This document shows, one piece after another, positions 57,561-64,000 of a stretch of DNA of 64,000 nt (position 1 is its first letter; every line of letters starts with the position of its first letter). The DNA lies in NCBI RefSeq assembly GCF_014654785.1, contig NZ_BNBD01000020.1:33757-97756 (forward strand), read 5' to 3'. The DNA is from Streptomyces mashuensis. GTDB lineage: Bacteria > Actinomycetota > Actinomycetes > Streptomycetales > Streptomycetaceae. The position numbers and the translations under genes were made by a program. The notes beneath the pieces were generated by a model, which had not been told where the DNA came from, did not search any database, and was given only the letters and a program-made list of their open reading frames with translations.

Positions 57561-58438
57561 CCACCACTCCCGACGCGCCCGCCCAGACCTCCGTGCTGCC
57601 CTCCACCGTCCTGCGCACCGCCTACCAGAAGTCGGTCGCCGACTACTGGAACAAGGAGAAGGACCCGGTCAACCTGCGTCTGGGCGACGTGGACGGCCTC
57701 TACCACCACCACTACGGCATCGGCGACTACGACCCGTCGGCCCTGGAGGGCCCGGAGGAGACCCGCGACGCCCGCATCATCGAGGAGCTCCACCGCCTGG
57801 AGTCCGCCCAGGCCGACGTCCTCCTCGACCACCTCGGCACCGTCCGGCCGGACCAGCGCCTCCTGGACGCCGGCTGCGGCCGCGGCGGCAGCAGCATCAT
57901 GGCCAACGCCCGCTTCGGATGCCAGGTCGACGGCGTCTCCATCTCCCAGGCGCAGGTCGACTTCGCCAACGAGCAGGCCCGCAAGCGCGGCGTCGCCGAC
58001 AAGGTGCGCTACCACTTCCGCAACATGCTCGACACCGGGCTGCCCACCGGCGCCTTCCAGGGCATCTGGAACAACGAGTCCACCATGTACGTGGACCTCT
58101 TCGAGCTCTTCGCCGAGCACGCCCGCCAGCTGGCGTACGGCGGCCGCTACGTCGTCATCACCGGCTGCTACAACGACGTCACCGGCGGCCGTTCCAAGGC
58201 CGTCAGCCGCATCGACGAGCACTACACGTGCAACATCCACCCCCGCAGCGCCTACTTCAAGGCGATGGCCGCCAACGGTCTCGTGCCGATGAACGTCGTC
58301 GACCTGACGGCGGCGACCATCCCGTACTGGGAGCTGCGGGCGCAGTCCTCGGTGGCCACCGGCGTGGAGGACCCGTTCCTGACCGCGTACCGGGAGGGCA
58401 GCTTCCACTACCTGCTCATCGCCGCCGACCGCATCTGA
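57557..58438 (+). CDS. Geranyl diphosphate 2-C-methyltransferase
   Basis: 293 residues, AAGGAG 9 nt upstream. SAM motif I is LLDAGCGRGGSSIMA (Asp104). The N-terminal VADYWNKEKDPVNLRLGDVD and YHHHYGIGDYD, and WNNESTMYVDLF and YTCNIHPRSAY, are characteristic of GPP C-methyltransferase, where the aromatic and Glu residues position the allylic cation. It methylates geranyl diphosphate at C2 to give 2-methyl-GPP for MIB synthase. Its divergent orientation relative to the synthase is unusual. Confidence 0.92.
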   Translation: MTTTPDAPAQTSVLPSTVLRTAYQKSVADYWNKEKDPVNLRLGDVDGLYHHHYGIGDYDPSALEGPEETRDARIIEELHRLESAQADVLLDHLGTVRPDQRLLDAGCGRGGSSIMANARFGCQVDGVSISQAQVDFANEQARKRGVADKVRYHFRNMLDTGLPTGAFQGIWNNESTMYVDLFELFAEHARQLAYGGRYVVITGCYNDVTGGRSKAVSRIDEHYTCNIHPRSAYFKAMAANGLVPMNVVDLTAATIPYWELRAQSSVATGVEDPFLTAYREGSFHYLLIAADRI

Positions 58439-58449
58439 GGCGACGCGCT

Positions 58450-58495
58450 GCGAGGGCGCGTGGGGGCCGTCACCGGCTCCGCCACGCGCCCTCGC
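58450..58495 (+). terminator. Terminator after the methyltransferase gene
   Basis: GCGAGGGCGCGTGG and CCACGCGCCCTCGC form a perfect 14-bp stem with an 18-nt loop, 11 bp past the stop. It also faces the convergent ABC-F gene. Confidence 0.7.
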
Positions 58496-58519
58496 GTCAG
58501 TTCGCCCTCGCGTCAGTTC
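58488..58519. repeat. Exact 16-bp tandem duplication at the end of the ABC-F gene
   Basis: GCCCTCGCGTCAGTTC occurs twice in direct succession. The right copy holds the ABC-F stop codon and the left copy extends into the terminator arm. Confidence 0.75.
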
Positions 58520-60174
58520 GTTCCGAAGCCGGCCGTCTCGGTCAGCTCACCGCCGGCCAGCCGCAGCCACCGGTCCACGCGGATCCCGTCCAGGAACCGC
58601 TCGTCGTGGCTGACCACCACGAACGCCCCCCGGTAGGCGTTGAGGGCGCTCTCCAGTTGGCCCACACTGACCAGGTCGAGGTTGTTCGTCGGCTCGTCCA
58701 GGAGCAGCAGGTGCGGGGCCGGTTCCGCGAACAGCACGCAGGCCAGGGTGGCGCGCAGCCGCTCGCCGCCGGAGAGCACACCGACGGGCAGGTGGGCGCG
58801 GGCACCCCGGAAGAGGAATCGGGCGAGGATGTTCATCCGCTCGGCCTCCGGCCGTGCCGGGGCGTAGGCGGCGAAGTTCTCGGCGACCGTACGGTCCTCG
58901 TCGAGCAGGTCCAGGCGCTGGGAGAGGTGGGCGATGCGCCCGTCGGCACGCCTGATCTCGCCGTGCCGGGGCGTGAGGTCGCCGTTGAGGAGGCGGAGCA
59001 GCGTGCTCTTGCCCGCGCCGTTGGGGCCGGTGAGCGCGATGCGTTCGGGGCCCCGGATCGTCAGGTCGATGCCGGTCCGGTGGCCAGGGCCGGTGCCGCT
59101 GCTCGCGAACAGGTCGTTGTCGCCGAGCCGGACCTGGAGCTGTTCGCCGGAGAAGAGGGTGCGGCCGGCGGGGACGGTGGTGTCGGGCAGGTCCAGTGTG
59201 ATGCGTTGTTCGTCGCGCAGGGCGCGCCCGGCCTCGTCCAGCCGGGACCTGGCCTCGTCGACCCGGCCGGCGTGCATCTGGCCGGCCCGTCCGGCGGCCT
59301 CCTGCGCGCCGCGCTTCATGGTGCCGGCGAAGATGCGGGGCAGGCCGGCGTTCTTGAGGTTGCGGGCGGCGTTGCTCTGCCGCCGCTCGGCCCGTTCCCG
59401 GGCCTGCTGCATTTCGCGCTTCTCGCGCTTCAGCTCCTGTTCGGCGTTGCGGACGTTCCTCTCGGCGGCCTCCTGCTCGGCCCTGACGGCCTCTTCGTAG
59501 ATGGTGAAGTTGCCGCCGTGGAGGCGGAGTTCGCCGCGGTCGAGTTCGGCGATGCGGTCCATGCGGTCGAGGAGGGCGCGGTCGTGGCTGACGAGGAGCA
59601 GGCAGCCGGGGAAGTCGGCCAGGACGTCGTAGAGCTTGTGCCGGGCGTGGAGGTCGAGGTTGTTGGTGGGCTCGTCGAGCAGCAGCACGTCGGGCCGCTT
59701 GAGGAGCTGGGCGGCCAGGCCGAGGGAGACGATCTGGCCGCCGCTGAGGGTGTTCAGCGTGCGGTCCAGTGAGAGGTCGGCCAGGTCGAGGCGGTCGAGC
59801 TGGGCGCGGGTGCGTTCCTCGATGTCCCAGTCGTCGCCGATGGTGGTGAAGTGCTTCTCGTCGGTGTCCCCCGACTCGACGGCGTCGATGGCCCGGATGA
59901 CGGCGGCGACGCCGAGCACCTCGGCGACGGTGAGGTCGCCGGTCAGGGGGAGGTTCTGCGGGAGGTGGCCGAGGGTGCCGGCCACGGACACCGACCCGGT
60001 GCGGGGCCGCAGTTCACCGGCGATGAGCTTGAGCAGGGTGCTCTTGCCGGTGCCGTTGGGCGCGACGAGGCCGGTGCGGCCCGGGCCGACCGTGAAGGAC
60101 AGGTCCTGGAAGACAGGGGTGTCGTCGGGCCAGGCGAAGGACAGGTGGGAACAGACGACGGAAACGCCGGACAT
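58513..60174 (-). CDS. ABC-F ATPase, probable ribosomal antibiotic-resistance type
   Basis: 553 residues with two ABC domains and no membrane segments. Domain 1: Walker A GLVAPNGTGKSTLL, signature LSGGQ, Walker B VLLLDEPTNNLD. Domain 2: Walker A GPNGAGKSTLL, signature LSGGER, LLLLDEPTNNLD. The interdomain linker (about 210-290, RNAEQELKREKREMQQARER) is a long charged helical hairpin, as in proteins that enter the ribosomal E site to dislodge antibiotics. The substrate is not known. A leader ORF and overlapping hairpins upstream suggest antibiotic-responsive attenuation. GAGGTCACCTC just before the ATG is itself a palindrome that can mask the ribosome site. Confidence 0.87.
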   Translation of the reverse strand: MSGVSVVCSHLSFAWPDDTPVFQDLSFTVGPGRTGLVAPNGTGKSTLLKLIAGELRPRTGSVSVAGTLGHLPQNLPLTGDLTVAEVLGVAAVIRAIDAVESGDTDEKHFTTIGDDWDIEERTRAQLDRLDLADLSLDRTLNTLSGGQIVSLGLAAQLLKRPDVLLLDEPTNNLDLHARHKLYDVLADFPGCLLLVSHDRALLDRMDRIAELDRGELRLHGGNFTIYEEAVRAEQEAAERNVRNAEQELKREKREMQQARERAERRQSNAARNLKNAGLPRIFAGTMKRGAQEAAGRAGQMHAGRVDEARSRLDEAGRALRDEQRITLDLPDTTVPAGRTLFSGEQLQVRLGDNDLFASSGTGPGHRTGIDLTIRGPERIALTGPNGAGKSTLLRLLNGDLTPRHGEIRRADGRIAHLSQRLDLLDEDRTVAENFAAYAPARPEAERMNILARFLFRGARAHLPVGVLSGGERLRATLACVLFAEPAPHLLLLDEPTNNLDLVSVGQLESALNAYRGAFVVVSHDERFLDGIRVDRWLRLAGGELTETAGFGTN

Positions 60175-60269
60175 GGAGGTGACCTCGCGAGGGAGCAGGA
60201 GGCAGGAGCGGCACTTCTGCCTCGGCAGCAGACAAGGGGAAGGGAGGGACGACAACGAAGCCACGACGG

Positions 60270-60294
60270 CGGTGCTTCCGCGCACCGGCCGGTG
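60270..60294 (-). promoter_or_regulatory. Mutually exclusive hairpins in the ABC-F leader
   Basis: On the transcript, CACCGGCCGGTG (60294-60283) can fold on itself, or CGGTGC can pair with GCACCG (60287-60282 with 60275-60270). Both use bases 60283-60287, so only one can form. A further small stem CCGGGT-GAT-ACCCGG covers the stop codon of the leader peptide. Confidence 0.45.
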
Positions 60295-60312
60295 GCCTGT
60301 CGGGTCCGGGTA

Positions 60313-60342
60313 TCACCCGGAGATGTCGTCGTCCACCACCAT
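60313..60342 (-). CDS. Leader peptide upstream of the ABC-F gene (9 aa)
   Basis: The ORF reads MVVDDDISG then TGA, preceded by GAGGAG with 7-nt spacing, an excellent ribosome site. It sits 138 bp before the ABC-F start. Short ORFs in such leaders sense ribosome-stalling antibiotics in other ABC-F and erm genes. The role here is inferred from position and structure. Confidence 0.55.
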   Translation of the reverse strand: MVVDDDISG

Positions 60343-60376
60343 GTCCGGTCTCCTCAACGCATGATCAAAAGTTCGT

Positions 60377-61186
60377 TCAGTGTAGCAGGGACGGGTTCGG
60401 AGCCGGTCGTTCCTGGCCGTCACCGGTCAGCGCGGCGGCCGTGGCGCGGGCGAAGGCGTCGGGGTTGTCGAGCATGATGTTGTGTCCGCAGTCGGGGATC
60501 GGTACGACGGCCACTCCCGCCGCGGCGAGGACGTCACCGCCGGGGAGCGGGCCGTCGGCCGCCGGCAGGAGGTAGGTGCGGGGGATGTCCAGGCCAAGGA
60601 GGAGTTGACGCATCGTCGGAACAGTGCCGCGGGTGAGGTGGACCGCGCTGCGGTGCAGGGCCTCGCGGCCGGCCAGGCGCATGGTGGACCACCAGTGGGC
60701 GCCGACGCGGTCACGGACCTCGCGCCAGCCGTGCGCGAGGAACTCCTCCTCGGAGTAGGCGGCGATGCCGCTGCTGCCGCCTGCGCCGGGCCGCCGCGGA
60801 ACCGGGTCGAGGTTGGCGTCGACCAGGACCAGGCGGGACACCAGGTGCGGATGACGGGCGGCCAGCACGATGGCCACCGAACCGCCCATGCTGTGGGCGA
60901 TCAGCTGGGCGCCGGCGACGCCGGCGGAGGTCAGTGCCTGCGCCAGGGCGTCGGCGTGTGCTTCGAGGGTGTAGTCGAAGGCGGTGGGGCGGTCGCTGAT
61001 GCCGTGACCGAGGAGGTCGATCAGCAGGGAACGGCTGCCTGCGAGCAGCGGGTGAACCGCGATCTCCGCGAAGTAGGCGGGTGAGGTGGCGCCCAGCCCG
61101 TGTACGTAGACACGGGTGGGTTCCCGCCCCGGCAGCTCGACCCAGCGGATCCGGTCGCCCTGGGGCGTCACAACGGCGTTGCGCAC
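60377..61186 (-). CDS. Alpha/beta hydrolase
   Basis: 269 residues: oxyanion region VYVHGLGATSPAYF, nucleophile elbow AHSMGGSVA (about residue 95), strand LLIDLLGHGISDRP, and the late histidine in DCGHNIMLDNP. The family includes esterases and proline-iminopeptidase-like enzymes; the substrate is unknown. The end of the gene overlaps a likely -10 for the downstream ABC-F leader. It may be co-transcribed with the ABC-F gene and could relate to drug inactivation, but this is speculative. Confidence 0.84.
   Translation of the reverse strand: MRNAVVTPQGDRIRWVELPGREPTRVYVHGLGATSPAYFAEIAVHPLLAGSRSLLIDLLGHGISDRPTAFDYTLEAHADALAQALTSAGVAGAQLIAHSMGGSVAIVLAARHPHLVSRLVLVDANLDPVPRRPGAGGSSGIAAYSEEEFLAHGWREVRDRVGAHWWSTMRLAGREALHRSAVHLTRGTVPTMRQLLLGLDIPRTYLLPAADGPLPGGDVLAAAGVAVVPIPDCGHNIMLDNPDAFARATAAALTGDGQERPAPNPSLLH
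60379..60384 (-). promoter_or_regulatory. Possible -10 of the ABC-F leader transcript
   Basis: TACACT on the minus strand, inside the last codons of the hydrolase gene; the transcript would begin near 60372, about 17 nt before the leader-peptide ribosome site. No good -35 is visible. Confidence 0.3.
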
Positions 61187-61291
61187 GGCCTGACTCCTTG
61201 CCAGCAGATCAATGAGGAGGGACGAGAGTAGCCGTGCCGCCGGACGGCCCGGAGGCCGACCTGCGGGTGCCGCCGGCGAAGGGCCCGGCCG

Positions 61292-62305
61292 TCAGCGGGC
61301 CGGCGGGGCCGTCAGTGCCCAGAGGGTCGCCGCCTCCTCCGGGGCCAGGGCGCGTTCGTAGAGGAGGTCGCCCGGCATGCCGGGGAAGAAGCGGCCGGCG
61401 GGCCAACTGCGCCGGTACGGGGGCGGGTCGAGGAGGACGAGCCGGACGCCGGAGACGAGGGGGATGTCCGACGGTCTGCCTTCGTTCCAGATCCACTCGC
61501 CGTCGGCGCCGACCAGGTTGAAGGAGCCGGTGGTGGTCACCATCCCGGGCTGGTCGCGGCAGCGGGCGACCGCCTCGGGCGACGGCGCCTCACCTGCCAC
61601 CAGGCCCCGGCCGATCAGGGCGTCGGCGAGGAGCGTGTGCAGCTGGAAGTTGTCGCCGATGCCGGACATGCGCAGGACGAAGCCGGCGCCCGTCGCGCGG
61701 TCGAGGGCGACGAGCGGTTCGTCGTCGAGGACGGCGAGGGCGTACGTGAGGCACTGGAACGGCTCGGCGGACAGCTCCGCGACCCTCGTCACGGCTGCTG
61801 CCAGCCCCTCACGGCCGGGGACCTCGCGGCGCACCCGCGAGAAGTTGAGCATCGCCACGCACGTCATCTCGAACTGCGGGAGCGACTGCCACGCCATGAC
61901 CGGCAGGAAGCCGAACCGCTCGAAGTCGCCCTCCTCCAGTCCCTCGCCCTCGTGGCCGGGCAGCTCGCCACGGCCCGCCGCCGTCCACCGCTCGCAGAAC
62001 ACGGCCGCCTGCTCGAAGGCGTCCTGTGCGCTCGCGAACACGGCGGGCGCACAGGCCAGCGGGTCGGCGCCGCGCTCGGCGCAGGCCCCGGTCATGACGG
62101 CCACCACGGCCCGCGGCCCGGGCGGCGTCTCGGCGAGCAGGGCGGCGAGCCTGGGGCCCGCCGCCCGTAGACCGGCGTCCGCCGCCTTGCCGAAAGCGCG
62201 CGTCAGCCGCTCGAAGGCCGGCTCCGCCGCGTCCGCGTCCCGGGCCCGTACGGCCGCTTCGTAAGCCGCGACGGCCGCCGGAAACCGGCCATGTCCGAAT
62301 ATCAT
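61292..62305 (-). CDS. Protein of unknown function (337 aa)
   Basis: A soluble 337-residue protein, helical in the first half (YEAAVRARDADAAEPAFERL, AFGKAADAGLRAAGPRLAAL) and mixed in the second, with DNFQLHTLLADALIGRG and GADGEWIWNEGRPSD. No catalytic motif or signal peptide is seen. The intact frame and host-like codon use support a real gene. Family not recognised. Confidence 0.65.
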   Translation of the reverse strand: MIFGHGRFPAAVAAYEAAVRARDADAAEPAFERLTRAFGKAADAGLRAAGPRLAALLAETPPGPRAVVAVMTGACAERGADPLACAPAVFASAQDAFEQAAVFCERWTAAGRGELPGHEGEGLEEGDFERFGFLPVMAWQSLPQFEMTCVAMLNFSRVRREVPGREGLAAAVTRVAELSAEPFQCLTYALAVLDDEPLVALDRATGAGFVLRMSGIGDNFQLHTLLADALIGRGLVAGEAPSPEAVARCRDQPGMVTTTGSFNLVGADGEWIWNEGRPSDIPLVSGVRLVLLDPPPYRRSWPAGRFFPGMPGDLLYERALAPEEAATLWALTAPPAR

Positions 62306-62348
62306 CCGTGCACTGTAGCCGGTGTGCTGGAGGGCTCCGGTCCCTCTC

Positions 62349-63248
62349 TCATGTGCAGCTGTCGAGGGCCTTGTACAGCGCGGACTGCTCGGCCTTGGTC
62401 ACCGAGAGCCGGTAGTAGTCCTTCACCGCGATCCAGGCCCGCGCGTACATGCACTCGGACCCCTTCGGCATCCACTTCTCCGGCCCCTTGTCGCCCTTGG
62501 CGCGGTTGCTCCAGGTCGACACGACGATCAGCTCGGGGCTGGCCACCAGATCGTTGGCCAGCTCCCGGCGCTTCTCGAACGACCACTGGCTCGCCCCCGA
62601 GCCCCAGGCGTTCCGCAGGGGCACGACGTGGTCGACGTCGACGTGCAGCGGGTCGGCCATGACGCGGCCGTCGTACTCGCTGCGCCACTCGCCGGAGACG
62701 ATGCGGCAGGGCCCGTCGAGCTTCACCGGCGTCACGGAGTGGAACCGCAGGGCGATCTGGCGGGTGGTGCACCGGTCGACGCCGTGCTGCACCCAGCAGG
62801 ATCCGCCGACGAACTTCTTGTGGTCGTAGCCCTTGTCGTCGAAGGGCCGGACCTTCAGGTCGTCCAGCATGCGCTCGGCGTCGTCGCGGTCGGGGATGCC
62901 GCGGGGCCACTTGCCGGGCCTGCCCGGCGCCCCGCCCTTCGACGCCGTTTCCGCGGGCTTGCCGCTCGGCGCGCCCTTGGGGGGCGTGCCCTGGGAGGTT
63001 CGCGGGGGCGTGCTGTTCGGCGAGGTCTTGGGCGGCCGGGAGTAGACGTCCCCTTCGTCCGCCGGCGGGCCTTCGCACGCGGTCTCGTCGTAGTCCTGCG
63101 GCGCCACGGCGCCCCCGGTGGCGTGTCCCGTCCCTGCGGGACGCGACGCGGCCCCGGCCACGGCACCGGGCAGGACGGTGGCCAGGAGTACGGCAGCGGA
63201 TATCGCGGAGATCGCGCGGACGGTTCTCGGCTCCCGGGCACGGCGCAT
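62349..63248 (-). CDS. Secreted HNH nuclease (GmrSD C-terminal/DUF1524-like)
   Basis: 299 residues. A signal peptide (ISAISAAVLLATVLPGAVAG) precedes a Pro/Lys/Gly-rich linker and a nuclease domain. The HNH core is HVDVDHVVPLRNAWGSGA (catalytic D-H), RRELANDLVASPELIV (Asn), and NRAKGDKGPEKWMP, as in DUF1524/GmrSD-type His-Me finger nucleases. Four cysteines in the domain suggest extracellular disulfides. It probably degrades external DNA. Related secreted nucleases are common in Streptomyces. Confidence 0.87.
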   Translation of the reverse strand: MRRAREPRTVRAISAISAAVLLATVLPGAVAGAASRPAGTGHATGGAVAPQDYDETACEGPPADEGDVYSRPPKTSPNSTPPRTSQGTPPKGAPSGKPAETASKGGAPGRPGKWPRGIPDRDDAERMLDDLKVRPFDDKGYDHKKFVGGSCWVQHGVDRCTTRQIALRFHSVTPVKLDGPCRIVSGEWRSEYDGRVMADPLHVDVDHVVPLRNAWGSGASQWSFEKRRELANDLVASPELIVVSTWSNRAKGDKGPEKWMPKGSECMYARAWIAVKDYYRLSVTKAEQSALYKALDSCT

Positions 63249-63358
63249 GGTCGCTCCTCCAACGCTCGACGGGGATGGCGACCGTCCGAGTGTGCCGCGG
63301 GCGGAAATATATGCACTCCTGCATGGCGATTCACCCGTTCACCACGCACCGAACACAC

Positions 63359-63393
63359 CGATGGGCGGCACCCGGGGTGGGTGCCGCCCATCG
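63359..63393 (-). terminator. Terminator of the transglycosylase gene
   Basis: CGATGGGCGGCACCC and GGGTGCCGCCCATCG form a perfect 15-bp stem with a 5-nt loop, 33 bp past the stop of the gene to its right. Confidence 0.78.
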
Positions 63394-63425
63394 GCGGTGC
63401 ATGTGTCTTCTCCGTGCCTGTTGCG

Positions 63426-64000
63426 TCAGTAGGCGGAGTTGACGTTGTCCATGGAGCCGTACTTGTCGGCGGCGTAGTTGCAGGACGCGACGATGTTGGC
63501 CACCGGGTCGTAGATGTCCCACGACGTGCCGTCGACGTGGTAGGCCTTGAAGGTCGGGTCGATGATCTGCAGCAGACCCTTCGACGGCACACCGTTGACG
63601 GCGTTGACGTCCCAGCCGTTGATCGCCCGCGGGTTACCGGTCGACTCACGCATGATGTTGCGCTTGACGCCCTCGTAGGAGCCGGGGATGCCCTTGGCGT
63701 GCATGATGTCCAGCGCCTGGTTGATCCAGCCGTCCAGGTTGTCCGCGTACTTCTTCGGCGCCGGGGCGGCCGGGGCGGCGGGCTTGAGGGCCGCGCGGTC
63801 GGTGGAGCGGCTGGCGGCCTGCTCCTTGCGACCGGCGTCCGCCTTCGCCTTCACGGCAGCGGCAGCATCGGCAGCAGCCTTGTCCTTGACGGCGTCCAGC
63901 TCCTTGGCCAGCTCGGCATCCTGCGTCGCACCAAAGGTCCCCGCGTTCCACGCCACCGGCTTCACCGTGGCGGAATCGGCGGCAACAGCGTTGCCCGCGA
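63426..64000 (-). CDS. Secreted transglycosylase (SLT-like), 5' end beyond the window
   Basis: At least 191 codons; the frame stays open to the right edge. The visible part starts in what looks like the end of a signal peptide (AGNAVAADSATVK), followed by an Ala/Lys-rich helix (LDAVKDKAAADAAAAVKAKA) and a lysozyme-like domain: GVKRNIMRESTGNPRAINGW with the catalytic Glu, SKGLLQIIDPTFKAYH, and IVASCNYAADKYGS. This is the soluble lytic transglycosylase layout common in Streptomyces cell-wall proteins. It acts on peptidoglycan. Confidence 0.87.
   Translation of the reverse strand, partial: AGNAVAADSATVKPVAWNAGTFGATQDAELAKELDAVKDKAAADAAAAVKAKADAGRKEQAASRSTDRAALKPAAPAAPAPKKYADNLDGWINQALDIMHAKGIPGSYEGVKRNIMRESTGNPRAINGWDVNAVNGVPSKGLLQIIDPTFKAYHVDGTSWDIYDPVANIVASCNYAADKYGSMDNVNSAY

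Noticed and set aside
1..64000. tRNA, rRNA or CRISPR arrays, and integration into a tRNA gene
   Set aside because: No cloverleaf, rRNA-like or regularly spaced repeat sequence was seen; the mobile element sits in a protein-coding gene.

Overview
The window is very GC-rich (third codon positions almost always G or C), uses many GTG and TTG starts and divergent regulator/target pairs, and carries a 2-methylisoborneol locus, a STAND-TPR ATPase, SARP-like, MDMPI and class F sortase genes. Together this points to a Streptomyces chromosome, probably an accessory or arm region. I see no rRNA, tRNA or CRISPR array.

Layout. 1-8.5 kb: a secreted cutinase-like hydrolase, a decayed FMN reductase, and regulator/target pairs (WYL/VOC, AraC/cupin, LysR/MFS). 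8.5-15 kb: a 1054-residue STAND-TPR ATPase, a TetR/NTF2-like pair with twin operators, an alpha/beta hydrolase, and a second AraC regulator paralogous to the first. 15-30 kb: small secreted and membrane proteins, a PhnA-like protein, a GT4 glycosyltransferase, a methyltransferase, a LysE exporter, an SMI1/KNR4 protein, a membrane-anchored L7/L12-like domain, an SGNH hydrolase, a DUF4142/class F sortase pair and a rhomboid protease.

30.3-38.2 kb is the most unusual part. A SigJ-like ECF sigma factor gene is cut in two by a mobile element of about 7.0 kb (30669-37701). It carries three overlapping tyrosine recombinase genes, a small TnpC-like gene, and one lower-GC cargo gene of unknown function on the opposite strand. 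Its ends are imperfect inverted repeats. They are flanked by two different hexamers (GTCTTC left, CACTTC right) with no target duplication, as in the Tn554 mechanism. Removing the element with one hexamer restores an uninterrupted 297-codon sigma factor.

38-55 kb: MDMPI, LysR and HxlR regulators, an MFS exporter translationally overlapping a spider-toxin-like phospholipase D, a nucleotidyltransferase, a purple acid phosphatase, a flavin-dependent dehydrogenase/monooxygenase, a PCMT-like methyltransferase, a GlxA-type regulator, cupin, SUKH, BTAD and YbaK proteins, and a MerR/YhgE-type membrane protein pair. 55-64 kb: the divergently arranged 2-methylisoborneol synthase and geranyl diphosphate C-methyltransferase genes, an ABC-F protein with an upstream leader peptide and competing hairpins, an alpha/beta hydrolase, a secreted HNH nuclease, and a partial transglycosylase running off the right edge.

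Functional assignments come from reading the translated sequences and recognising family motifs. No database search was run.
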